Part shown: positions 16,644 to 23,164 of the stretch, piece after piece | How the letters are laid out: the number at the start of each line of letters is the position of its first letter | How positions within the stretch are numbered: position 1 is the first letter of the stretch | DNA from: Selenomonadaceae bacterium | GTDB lineage: Bacteria > Bacillota > Negativicutes > Selenomonadales > Selenomonadaceae | DNA length: 23,390 bases | NCBI GenBank assembly: GCA_017529085.1 | Contig: JAFXOC010000390.1 | Coordinates: 1 to 23,390, forward strand | Direction of reading: 5' to 3' | Notes under the pieces: model-generated | Database searches by the model: none | Told to the model about the DNA's origin: nothing | Seen by the model: only the letters and a program-made list of their open reading frames with translations | Position numbers and translations under genes: made by a program

Positions 16644-18086
16644 TTATAATCCGCGTTCCTTGAGAACCTTGACAACCAAATCACCGTATGCGATTGAAGA
16701 TTCGACCGAAGTACCGGTAATGAACGGATGATCGTAGTAAACCTGCGGATCTTCTCTGGAAGCGTTAATACGAGCAATGCAAGCACCGTTGGGACCGACG
16801 GCATCGCGAACGAGATCCTCAATTGGCCACGGGAAACCGGGCGTTACAACATCAGTACCTTTGTTGTCTTCGGTTTCGCCATATACATCGTAAGTCATTG
16901 CCATTCCGGGCCCGTAGAAGTCCCAAGCGCGTGGATGAGCCGTAATCTTCTTTCCGTAAATGATGGATTTATAGTCGTTCTCAGGATCGCGGCAGAACAC
17001 AAGGGTGGAAACTGCGTAGCAAAGCGCAGCCACGATTTTATCGGACTTATAAGCGTCCATGATGAGTTTGTGAAGTTCCCAGCAATTCGCCATGTCAAGG
17101 TTTGCGCCGGGTCCGCCGGTAAGCACGATGGCATCGTAATCTTTCATATTCACTTCCGTGAACTTTTTGGGATGCGCCCACTCATCGCCATCGACCAATT
17201 CTTTGCAACGACGGCATACCCAATCGGGATTTGTCTTAACATTTTGAATAGGGTCAACAAAGTCAGGGTCAATACTAATTTTGAAAGGAAGCGGTTTCTT
17301 ACCCTTAGGAGTCGCCAACGTTACTTCAAAACCCGCTTTTTTGCAAGCATCCCAAGGAGCCTGTAATTCCTCTGCCCAAGAACCATAGTTGGTTGCAATT
17401 ATCAAAACCTTTGCCATACTTCTACCTCCGTTAAATTTATTGTATGTAAGCCTTTCGGCTCGATACCCATCTTGTTCAATGCTCTTAATGCGAGTTTCCA
17501 AAACGTCAATCCTGCGATTTAAAGCGTTAAACATCTCTCTGCCATGAATAAGAGCTATAATTCTCTGGGCGAAACGAACATGTTCGCCGCCCGTACGAGC
17601 ACTAACCAAATCGCCGTCAACCACAACATCTTCATCAACGTAGTCAATACCCATAAGTTTCGCATCGCCTAAGAGGTTGTTATGCACCACCATTTTGCGA
17701 CCTTTAAGCAAATGCGCCACAGGAGCCATAAGCCATGCCCCATGACAGATAATGCCTTTTATTATCTCTTTATCCGCGAAACATTTTTCCATAAATGCCG
17801 AGGCAGGCGGCAATTTACTTATGTCTTCCGTATAACGAAGCCTGTCAGCTACCATACCCGCCGGAATTATAATCGCCGCATATTCTTTTAAGTCTATCTT
17901 CTCAAAACTCTCATTACACTTAAAAAGCTTGCGTTCTTCATGACCTTTAAAAGTGAGTTCCGAATTGCCCCAAAGCCTCGTGAGGAAATGCACATCAAGT
18001 CCCGATTCCTTGAAGCATTTTGAATAATACTCAATTTCAGGCTCATAAAAATCGCTTTCGATTAAAACCCCTACTTTGTTTCTCAA
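16644..18086 (-). CDS. Tandem DJ-1/PfpI-domain protein (two class I glutamine-amidotransferase-like domains)
   Basis: A 480-aa protein with two DJ-1/PfpI domains. Domain 1 (1-190) has the elbow Cys in GIICHGAW (Cys114, His115) and the acid-position Glu in DFYEPEIEY. Domain 2 (224-480) restarts as MAKVLIIATNYGSW, with AALCYAVS (Cys356) at its elbow and a CRRC pair at 291-294. DJ-1/PfpI proteins act as glyoxalases, deglycases, chaperones or proteases; neither domain reveals which. A coiled-looking linker (residues 188-223) joins them. The linker codons contain a perfect ribosome site 7 nt before Met224, so domain 2 could also be made alone, as detailed in the separate entry. The gene begins 17 nt after the stop of the ATPase gene and ends at a terminator. 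Fusion and fold are clear; function is open. Confidence 0.88.
   Translation of the reverse strand: MRNKVGVLIESDFYEPEIEYYSKCFKESGLDVHFLTRLWGNSELTFKGHEERKLFKCNESFEKIDLKEYAAIIIPAGMVADRLRYTEDISKLPPASAFMEKCFADKEIIKGIICHGAWLMAPVAHLLKGRKMVVHNNLLGDAKLMGIDYVDEDVVVDGDLVSARTGGEHVRFAQRIIALIHGREMFNALNRRIDVLETRIKSIEQDGYRAERLTYNKFNGGRSMAKVLIIATNYGSWAEELQAPWDACKKAGFEVTLATPKGKKPLPFKISIDPDFVDPIQNVKTNPDWVCRRCKELVDGDEWAHPKKFTEVNMKDYDAIVLTGGPGANLDMANCWELHKLIMDAYKSDKIVAALCYAVSTLVFCRDPENDYKSIIYGKKITAHPRAWDFYGPGMAMTYDVYGETEDNKGTDVVTPGFPWPIEDLVRDAVGPNGACIARINASREDPQVYYDHPFITGTSVESSIAYGDLVVKVLKERGL
17415..17429 (-). promoter_or_regulatory. Internal ribosome-binding site and start codon inside the DJ-1 fusion
   Basis: On the minus strand GGAGG (17425-17429) is followed 7 nt later by ATG (17415-17417, Met224), precisely at the start of the second DJ-1 domain. 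The site is encoded in frame by a linker Gly-Gly-Arg-Ser. It would yield a separate 257-aa protein of normal DJ-1 size. This is either a relic of two once-separate genes or an active internal start. Confidence 0.6.
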
Positions 18087-18103
18087 ACTCAGTCACCACC
18101 CTA

Positions 18104-18511
18104 TTACTGAAGTTTCTTTACAGCAATCAAATGATTCTTTCCATCATCGGAGTTATACGCCATTTCGTCCATAATCGTCGTATAAAGGAAAATACCAAGC
18201 CCTCCTATTTGGCGGTCGTCTATCTCATCGTTGATATCCACTTCCGTATCCTTTTCAAGAGGATTGTATAATTCGCCCTCGTCAACGAACTCCATACGCA
18301 AGGCATTTTCATACTCAAGATACCCACAAGAAACATAAACCTTGTCCGAGCCGGAATAATCAAATATATTCACTAAAATTTCCTCAACGGCGATTTTTAG
18401 GCGGTTTATAATTACAGGATCTTTGAAATACATTGTGATTATCTCCGTAATCTCATTTAAAATCTGTGGTAAAACCTCCCTGCCGGTCGAAAATTCCTTG
18501 CAATACATCAT
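18104..18511 (-). CDS. Anti-sigma-factor-type serine kinase/ATPase (RsbW/SpoIIAB-like GHKL)
   Basis: A 135-aa HATPase_c_2 protein. The N-box is AVEEILVNIF (Glu44, Asn48), the G1 box FVDEGELYNP (Asp77, Gly79) and the G2 box IGGLGIFL (103-110), with an ending NHLIAVKK. Size and motifs match partner-switching kinases that phosphorylate a STAS antagonist and release or bind a sigma factor or other target. I chose the ATG at 18511, 8 nt after GAGGG, instead of a TTG that overlaps the STAS gene. The start is only 4 nt past the STAS stop, a translationally coupled pair. No sigma factor gene or PP2C-type phosphatase is in the window, so its target is unknown and need not be a sigma factor. Confidence 0.88.
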   Translation of the reverse strand: MMYCKEFSTGREVLPQILNEITEIITMYFKDPVIINRLKIAVEEILVNIFDYSGSDKVYVSCGYLEYENALRMEFVDEGELYNPLEKDTEVDINDEIDDRQIGGLGIFLYTTIMDEMAYNSDDGKNHLIAVKKLQ

Positions 18512-18515
18512 AGGT

Positions 18516-18836
18516 TTATCCCTCAAACTTATCTTGAATAGTTAAAAATTTATCAATACCTGTAAGTTTAAATACATCGAGAATAACATCAGATGCGCCG
18601 ACCAAATAAACCTGCACGTTCGCGCCGATTTTCTGCTTTGCAAATACAACGGCGCGTATACCAGCGCTGGCTACATATTCAAGCTCATCGGCAAAGAAAA
18701 CCAGTTTTTTTATCTCGTCTTTCCTTGCGATAAGATCCTTCATCTCGTTCATAAGTTCGGGCGCAATGGAAGCATCAATATGCCCGTGAAGTTTTACCTT
18801 GCTGACTTCTCCGATTTCTTGCACATACTTTGCCAT
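18516..18836 (-). CDS. STAS-domain anti-sigma factor antagonist (SpoIIAA/RsbV-like)
   Basis: A 106-aa STAS protein. The strand-loop-helix phrase LEYVASAGIRAVVFAKQKIG aligns with the SpoIIAA phosphorylation loop (MDSSGLG). Ser57 is in the position of SpoIIAA Ser58, while the preceding Asp is Ala here and the residue after the serine is Ala. The rest (VYLVGASDVILDVFKLTGIDKFL) is typical of the family's C-terminal helix. It would bind the adjacent ATPase in its dephosphorylated state. AGGAGG stands 8 nt before the ATG. The epimerase stop lies 91 nt upstream with no terminator seen, so read-through from that gene is possible. Confidence 0.9.
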   Translation of the reverse strand: MAKYVQEIGEVSKVKLHGHIDASIAPELMNEMKDLIARKDEIKKLVFFADELEYVASAGIRAVVFAKQKIGANVQVYLVGASDVILDVFKLTGIDKFLTIQDKFEG

Positions 18837-18927
18837 GCAATTACCTCCTGCAATATTTAAAAAACTCCCATTCCTTCCATATCCGTAAAAAGAAGGTATA
18901 GAAGAGAATCTTTATCAGCGTCTTTAT

Positions 18928-20742
18928 TTAATTTGGGACGATTCTAACTTTAATCTTCAGACGATAATCCACATCGGGCAATTTTACGGTAAAATTGTCT
19001 GCATCGAAATAAATCCAAGGTTTACCGTCAATTTCTACCGACTCAATCCTGCAACTACCTTTAGGCAAAATATCCGGCTGAACATGTAGGGTGTTAGAGC
19101 CTTCAAAAGCGTTCGGCAGTGGTTTGAAATAGAGATCGAGAGGTTTCTTCGTATGCAAAAGATTGATATATACGGCCGACAAGAAAGCAAGCTCAATTGA
19201 ATGATAGCAAGCCATCGAGTGAGAACCTTTTAATCTTTCATTACCGGTAAGGAATGGAATACCGTTGTTTAGAACATTGAAATAAACCGCGCCGTCATCG
19301 TGATCGAGGAAGTACGTATTGTAGAAAGCGGCAGAACTTCTGGCTAAGTCAAGATATTCGGGTTTCTTTAAGCAACCGTAAAGAATCTGATACGCCAAAA
19401 TGCCTTGCTCTTGCTGCCACCACGCTTTTCTGTCATGCCAAGCAAAACGATGGCACGTTTCGCCTTCGCGAAGCTTTCTCTCCATTACATCGTACCAACC
19501 GCCGCGCCTTGTATCCATACCGACCTTCGGCATGATAGAGGCGATTTTTTCCGCAAATTTTACATATTTGTCTTTAGCGATTGCGCTGTTTATACGCATT
19601 AAGTTCCAAGCAATCTTCAGATTATGACCGACAACGCCTCTGTTTTGTTGCCAACCCCAAGTTTCATCATGACTCCAGTCATCGTGGAATTTCTCTTGCA
19701 CAAAAGGACTATTGTCATAATCCGGGAAGTGTTCTTCAATGCAGTCCGCAGTATATTCGAGGAAATCTTTGTACTTATCGTCCATAGTGGCAAGATAGAG
19801 ATTGATAAGATATGCGGGAGCATGGTCTCCGACAGAGTTCCAATTCTTGCGTCCCACATTGCGTCCTAAAGCATCGCTCTTAGGATCAAAAGTTACGGGG
19901 TCAATATGGGAATAATAACCGCCTTTTTCCCTGTCAATGAAGAATTTATCGAAAAGACTGATCGTCATACGAATATCTTTCATTATCGCAGGGTCGCCGT
20001 TCAAGCGATAAGTTTGAGTAGGTCCCGCAAGAGCGTAAATCTGCTCATACATAGGTATCGCTTCAATGTCATCGTCAAATTCGGATGTAAAAAGTTTATG
20101 TTCTTTATCGCCTTGCACATCTATTCCGTGATACCAATAAACAACATTTTCATCTATATCATAAAAACGCATATGATCGCGAAGATATTTTGTGCCTTTT
20201 TCGGCAACTTCCAAGAATCTATCCTCGCCGGTAAGCATATACGCGCTTGCCATACCATAAATCATACGGGAAATAGTGTCTGTTTCCTGACGAAAATCGG
20301 GCTTTCTGACACCGTCAAGGGTAAGTTGTGTACGATATTGGCGATAATCAATTTCTCCGTTTGGAAATTCCGCTTTTATATAAAAATCCGCAATACTTTT
20401 CGCCTGATTAACCCACCAATCGGATTCTTCAAAACGCATTTCACCGGGTTTGCGACCAGGAAAATCTATATAAGATGCCTCAAAATTCGTTCCGCCTTCA
20501 TCAGGATAATAGATACCGTAAACAAACATAAGCTGACCTTCCGCGAGAAGCTTGTCAAGTTGCCCCGTACAATCGCGATAAGGTTCGTCCAAATTTCTCA
20601 AAAGTCTGGCGTAAATATTGTCGGACAGTTTAAACTTCACATCATCGCCCGCAAACGTGCGAACAACGCCGGTCTTAGTCGCCGCATCGTAGGATTGACA
20701 AACGCCCCCTATGGTATCGGAAAACTCAAAACCCATCATCAT
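18928..20742 (-). CDS. AGE-family (N-acylglucosamine 2-epimerase-like) protein with extra N- and C-terminal domains
   Basis: A 604-aa protein. Residues about 105-530 form an alpha/alpha-6 barrel of the AGE/cellobiose 2-epimerase type. VGHNLKIAWNLMR (371-383) is the family's GHNxExxW-like motif, and WQQEQGILAY and SMACYHSIELAF are further barrel helices with conserved His. Members epimerise or isomerise sugars such as N-acylglucosamine, mannose or cellobiose. The N-terminal 95 residues (TKTGVVRTFAGDDVKFKL, then two more strands) look like a small beta-barrel of the cold-shock/OB type, and the C-terminal 75 residues (531-604) are beta-rich. Neither belongs to the minimal AGE fold of about 400 aa. 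Three successive ATGs (20742, 20739, 20736) follow GAGGGG, so the exact start is uncertain by six bases. It has its own promoter with direct repeats, and heads the STAS-ATPase-DJ-1 run. The substrate is unknown. Confidence 0.85.
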   Translation of the reverse strand: MMMGFEFSDTIGGVCQSYDAATKTGVVRTFAGDDVKFKLSDNIYARLLRNLDEPYRDCTGQLDKLLAEGQLMFVYGIYYPDEGGTNFEASYIDFPGRKPGEMRFEESDWWVNQAKSIADFYIKAEFPNGEIDYRQYRTQLTLDGVRKPDFRQETDTISRMIYGMASAYMLTGEDRFLEVAEKGTKYLRDHMRFYDIDENVVYWYHGIDVQGDKEHKLFTSEFDDDIEAIPMYEQIYALAGPTQTYRLNGDPAIMKDIRMTISLFDKFFIDREKGGYYSHIDPVTFDPKSDALGRNVGRKNWNSVGDHAPAYLINLYLATMDDKYKDFLEYTADCIEEHFPDYDNSPFVQEKFHDDWSHDETWGWQQNRGVVGHNLKIAWNLMRINSAIAKDKYVKFAEKIASIMPKVGMDTRRGGWYDVMERKLREGETCHRFAWHDRKAWWQQEQGILAYQILYGCLKKPEYLDLARSSAAFYNTYFLDHDDGAVYFNVLNNGIPFLTGNERLKGSHSMACYHSIELAFLSAVYINLLHTKKPLDLYFKPLPNAFEGSNTLHVQPDILPKGSCRIESVEIDGKPWIYFDADNFTVKLPDVDYRLKIKVRIVPN

Positions 20743-20779
20743 TCTCCCCTCTTATTAACCTCTGGTTTTAATGAATTGA

Positions 20780-20788
20780 ATTATATCA
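20780..20788 (-). promoter_or_regulatory. Extended -10 promoter of the AGE-family gene
   Basis: Minus strand TGATATAAT: a consensus extended -10 (TG at -2 from a perfect TATAAT at 20780-20785), about 38 nt before the ATG. TTGAAA occurs only 12 nt upstream of the -10, too close for a normal -35, and no box fits the 17-nt position well. Activation by a factor bound to the repeats just upstream is therefore plausible. Confidence 0.6.
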
Positions 20789-20806
20789 AAAAAATTTTTT
20801 CAACGC

Positions 20807-20844
20807 GGTAAATTTTTCTTTATATATTGGTAAGTTTTTCTTTA
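20807..20844 (-). repeat. Two 16-bp direct repeats with a 22-bp period upstream of the AGE promoter
   Basis: GGTAAATTTTTCTTTA (20807-20822) and GGTAAGTTTTTCTTTA (20829-20844) on the plus strand differ at one position. Their starts are 22 bp apart, two helical turns, so a protein could bind both on one DNA face. The nearer repeat begins 21 bp upstream of the -10 box, overlapping the -35 position. This is the layout of a tandem-binding activator such as OmpR/PhoB-type regulators, though the regulator is not identified. Confidence 0.55.
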
Positions 20845-20931
20845 CCGTATGGGTGTATGTTCAATAAATATCTTGTTTCAAGTTGTATATAAATTAAAGA
20901 ATAAAAAGCAACAATGACAAGAAGGGATGTT

Positions 20932-21135
20932 CAGACTGTAGACTAATTATTGCTTATTCACTCCCCTTGCTCTCCCCCCTACCCCCCTCTAGGAGGGGGG
21001 CTTGGTTAGATGAAATATAAAATTTTGGCTCAAAAGTAATAATCAGAGCGCCTCCCTCTCAGAGGGAGGGTGACCGCGAAGCGGTGGAAGGAGAGCCGTG
21101 AAGAGCACAATATTGTTTGATTTGTCTACAGTCTG
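20932..21135 (+). mobile_element. MITE-like element, copy 2 (complete, with perfect terminal inverted repeats)
   Basis: 204 bp bounded by CAGACTGTAGAC (20932-20943) and GTCTACAGTCTG (21124-21135), exact 12-bp terminal inverted repeats. The interior is almost identical to copy 1 and includes the same three hairpins (a C6/G6 stem, CTCCCTC/GAGGGAG, and ACCGC/GCGGT). TT borders both ends and may be a 2-bp target duplication. It has no coding capacity. It stands left of the JAB gene, with copy 3 inverted to the right. Confidence 0.85.
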
Positions 21136-21338
21136 TTAAAAGATAGTCTATTTTTTTGTAGTGAAATTTCTTCATAACATTATTTTCTATGCAGTATTTA
21201 ACGGCGTTTTTTATAGCGATTTCAAACGATATTTGAAGTCTCCAATCCCTTCTTTGACCTTATCCACAATTTAAGATGTTATAGCAAAATTATTCGGAAA
21301 ATGACAGTTATTTTCATATAAAAAAATAGCTTTACATC
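21136..21338. other. AT-rich intergenic stretch, possible relic of a nuclease-type transposase
   Basis: No convincing gene. On the minus strand (about 21136-21256) an open frame without a start codon reads FEIAIKNAVKYCIENNVMKK, which resembles a phrase near the end of PD-(D/E)XK (Rpn-type) transposases, then runs into MITE copy 2. That could be a fragment interrupted by the MITE, but it is too short to be sure. A small GAAAAT/ATTTTC hairpin sits near 21297-21316. Nothing else is recognisable. Confidence 0.25.
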
Positions 21339-21367
21339 TTTATAAATTCCCCAAACGATGATATAAT
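21339..21367 (+). promoter_or_regulatory. Promoter of the JAB/mini-ORF pair
   Basis: TTTATA (21339-21344), a 17-nt spacer, then TGATATAAT, a perfect extended -10 (TATAAT at 21362-21367). Initiation would fall near 21374. The ATG at 21366 overlaps the -10 box, so it cannot be used from this promoter, which supports a start further on at TTG 21390. Confidence 0.65.
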
Positions 21368-21389
21368 GAAGTTGAATGGGGGTGGCGAG

Positions 21390-21965
21390 TTGGAGCAAGC
21401 AAAAAAGCGCGACCATAAAATTTTTATCACCGATATTGCCATTGATAAAGTTCCGTATGTAGCAGTGGACGAACTTTCGAGAACGCTGTGCGAAGCCATT
21501 CAAAACGAGCATAAGGAAATTTTAAGGATTTCACAAACTAAAAACGACAGCAACGAAGTTTTAACGTTAATGCCAATAAATTTAAAAGAAACACCGATTA
21601 GAGTTTTGGGGAACGAATTTAGAGTTGACCCAAATACTCACCCCCAAGCGATTAGCTTATTTAGTCGCTCAAATAGGCAGGAAATTATGTACTTGCACAA
21701 TCATCCAAGTACAAACAGTTTTTCTTTAGTTGATATAATGGCTTTCATTTCCCAAGGTGAAATAAGTTTACTATCGGTTGTAACAAATCAAGGAGAAGTA
21801 TATATTTTATACAAGTCGTCAAAGTATGATTTTAGCGTATCAAGCGAATTATTTAAAGAAATATATATGAATTATCAAGCGGGGGTATTAGAACACGGAG
21901 CAGCCGTAAAGAAATTTTTGAAAATTTGTATGAAAGGCGGTGTTATATATGCAGAGTCAAATTAA
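21390..21965 (+). CDS. JAB/JAMM-like (HNHP-motif) protein, phage/toxin-associated type
   Basis: A 191-aa protein with a JAB/MPN-type metalloprotease motif in its second half: YLHNHPSTNSFSLVDI gives His103, His105, Ser112 and Asp115 in an H-x-H-x6-S-x2-D order. Glu56 (SNEV) is a candidate for the active-site glutamate. RadC and JAMM enzymes usually have x7, so the spacing is one shorter. From memory, proteins of this kind occur alone in Firmicutes or fused to phage MuF-type head or toxin proteins. The VTNQGEVYILYK strand after the motif supports that relation. I place the start at TTG 21390, after GGGGGTGG, because the ATG at 21366 lies in the -10 box. It is AT-richer than the minus-strand genes to the left and is overlapped by the next small ORF, so the pair looks horizontally acquired. 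The function is not established. Confidence 0.75.
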   Translation: MEQAKKRDHKIFITDIAIDKVPYVAVDELSRTLCEAIQNEHKEILRISQTKNDSNEVLTLMPINLKETPIRVLGNEFRVDPNTHPQAISLFSRSNRQEIMYLHNHPSTNSFSLVDIMAFISQGEISLLSVVTNQGEVYILYKSSKYDFSVSSELFKEIYMNYQAGVLEHGAAVKKFLKICMKGGVIYAESN

Positions 21966-22071
21966 ACTTCCAATTTTGGACGATAATATGTCTCGCGAAG
22001 AATCGGACGCATTGTTCTATGAGCTTATGAATAAGACAAACGATATGGAACATAAAGAACAAAAACGCTAA
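21949..22071 (+). CDS. Small 40-aa hypothetical protein overlapping the JAB gene
   Basis: ATG at 21949 opens a 40-codon frame (MQSQIKLPILDDNMSREES to MEHKEQKR), overlapping the last 17 nt of the JAB gene in another frame. GGCGGTG lies 6 nt upstream, so it has its own ribosome site and is probably coupled to the JAB gene. It is acidic in the middle and basic at the end, with a predicted helix in SREESDALFYELMNKTND. I do not recognise a family. By position it could be an inhibitor, adaptor or antitoxin-like partner of the JAB protein, but that is inference. Confidence 0.6.
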   Translation: MQSQIKLPILDDNMSREESDALFYELMNKTNDMEHKEQKR

Positions 22072-22072
22072 A

Positions 22073-22093
22073 AAACGCCCTTCGCGGGCGTTT
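22073..22093 (+). terminator. Terminator of the JAB/mini-ORF pair, truncated at its T-tail by MITE copy 3
   Basis: AAACGCCC (22073-22080) pairs with GGGCGTTT (22086-22093) over a TTCGC loop, right after the 40-aa stop. Only three T follow the GC stem before CAGACTG of MITE copy 3 begins, suggesting the element inserted into the tail. Confidence 0.6.
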
Positions 22094-22275
22094 CAGACTG
22101 TAGACAAATCAATCAATATTGTGCTCTTCACGGCTCTCCTTCCACCGCTTCGCGGTCCCCCTCCCTCGAAGAGGGAGGCACTCTGATTATAACTTTTGAG
22201 CCAAAATTTTATATTTTCCTCTAACCACGCCCCCTCCTAGAGGGGGGTAGGGGGGGGAGAGTCCGTGAATAGTAA
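22094..22275 (-). mobile_element. MITE-like element, copy 3 (inverted)
   Basis: Inverted relative to copies 1 and 2. It starts with CAGACTGTAGAC (22094-22105), identical to the terminal repeat of copy 2, and continues with the same hairpin series in reverse. Its outer end (about 22260-22275) lacks the terminal repeat, so it is truncated or diverged and abuts the methyltransferase pseudogene. With copy 2 it brackets the JAB pair. Confidence 0.8.
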
Positions 22276-22277
22276 CC

Positions 22278-23150
22278 CTATTTTTTATTTACTAACTCCT
22301 GATACAACTTAAACAGCTCCGCCACGCACTCCGCCTCCGTCATCTTAGCGTCAAACCCATACGCCGCCATAACGGCTCTGTCGTTTGCTTGATGCGCGCA
22401 CCTTAACTCTATCGGCATAAGATTTTCATCGTATAAATCCGCAAAAGAATCGTTTGGTTAGAGTTTTCTTGCGTCTAAAATCGCCTGCGCCCGAAACCCT
22501 TGCAGTATTAGCCACAAACGGCGGATTTCCCATAATATAAGAAACTTTTCCCTTTGGCGCGACACTTTCCCAATCAATACGAAGCGCGTTGCCTTCAACA
22601 ATATTCGTATAGCTTTTAAGCGGCAAAAAATCAATCTCCGTATGTATAATCTCTTCGGTTTTGACAAGCATTTGACTTTCCGCTATCCACAGCGCGGTTT
22701 TCGCTACCGATACCGCAAAATCGTTTATCTCTATGCCGTAAAATTGAGCGATGCTTACCTTTACAGGGCTATGCTCGCCTTTAAAATCAAAGGCGATATT
22801 GCCGCCTTGAAGTTCTTTTAACGCTTCGTTTTCGAGTTTTCGCAGCGACAGATAACTCTCGGTTAAAAAAGTCCTTATCGGAAGATTTTTGCTCTATCAA
22901 AACTTTAGTTTCAAGTGTAAGCGCGTCTATAAAAGTCGTAGTCTTCTTAACCTTGCCGGTTGATGTAATTTTCTCGGTTTTAAGCGGGATTTCAAACTTG
23001 ATAAAATCCTTCAAATCCTCGGTAGCAATGCCAAAAAACGGTGTTTAGCATATCGAGCCAAAATTTTTGTGCTTCGCCCCGTTCGTAGCCGCTATCCGTC
23101 CACCGCTTAACAAAATCCTTCGCCGCTTTTTTCTGTTCCGCTTCCGTCAT
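22278..23150 (-). pseudogene. Decayed MmeI/COG1002-type DNA methyltransferase-restriction gene
   Basis: Only about 290 codons of a protein expected to exceed 900 remain, in order but in several frames. The 5' end is intact: AAGGAG 8 nt before ATG 23150, then MTEAEQKKAAKDFVKRW and GEAQKFWLDMLNTVF. A run of six T (23033-23038) breaks the frame after NTVF; one T fewer restores GIATEDLKDFIKFEIP. After IEQKSSDKD the gene jumps straight to FLTESYLSLRKLENEALK, losing about 300 residues including the usual DPACGSGNF SAM motif. It then runs through IAQFYGIEINDFAV, NALRIDWESV and the catalytic GNPPFV, and jumps again to AQAILDARKL, where a TAA (22458-22460) replaces an expected sense codon. It closes with FADLYDENLMPIELRCAHQ and VAELFKLYQELVNKK. 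Family recognition is from recalled motifs. Confidence 0.8.
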
Positions 23151-23164
23151 AACGCTTGCTCCTT

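Noticed and set aside
16728..17366. 212-codon plus-strand frame opposite the DJ-1 gene
   Set aside because: The opposite strand encodes a well-conserved domain; no ribosome site or family similarity supports this frame.
1..20742. A prophage or large conjugative element in the left part
   Set aside because: No integrase, structural, replication or conjugation genes; genes are metabolic or envelope-related, in one direction, with similar composition.
19906..20811. 301-codon plus-strand open frame opposite the AGE gene
   Set aside because: It is antisense to a gene with clear family motifs, has no recognisable domain and crosses the AGE promoter and one direct repeat.
21279..21512. 77-codon minus-strand frame across the JAB promoter
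   Set aside because: It overlaps the JAB promoter and coding region in antisense and shows no domain or ribosome site.
22865..22870. A second T6-tract frameshift in the methyltransferase remnant
   Set aside because: Although a one-base change restores a frame, the residues on either side (SSDKD and FLTESYLSL) are about 300 residues apart in the family, so this is a deletion joint.
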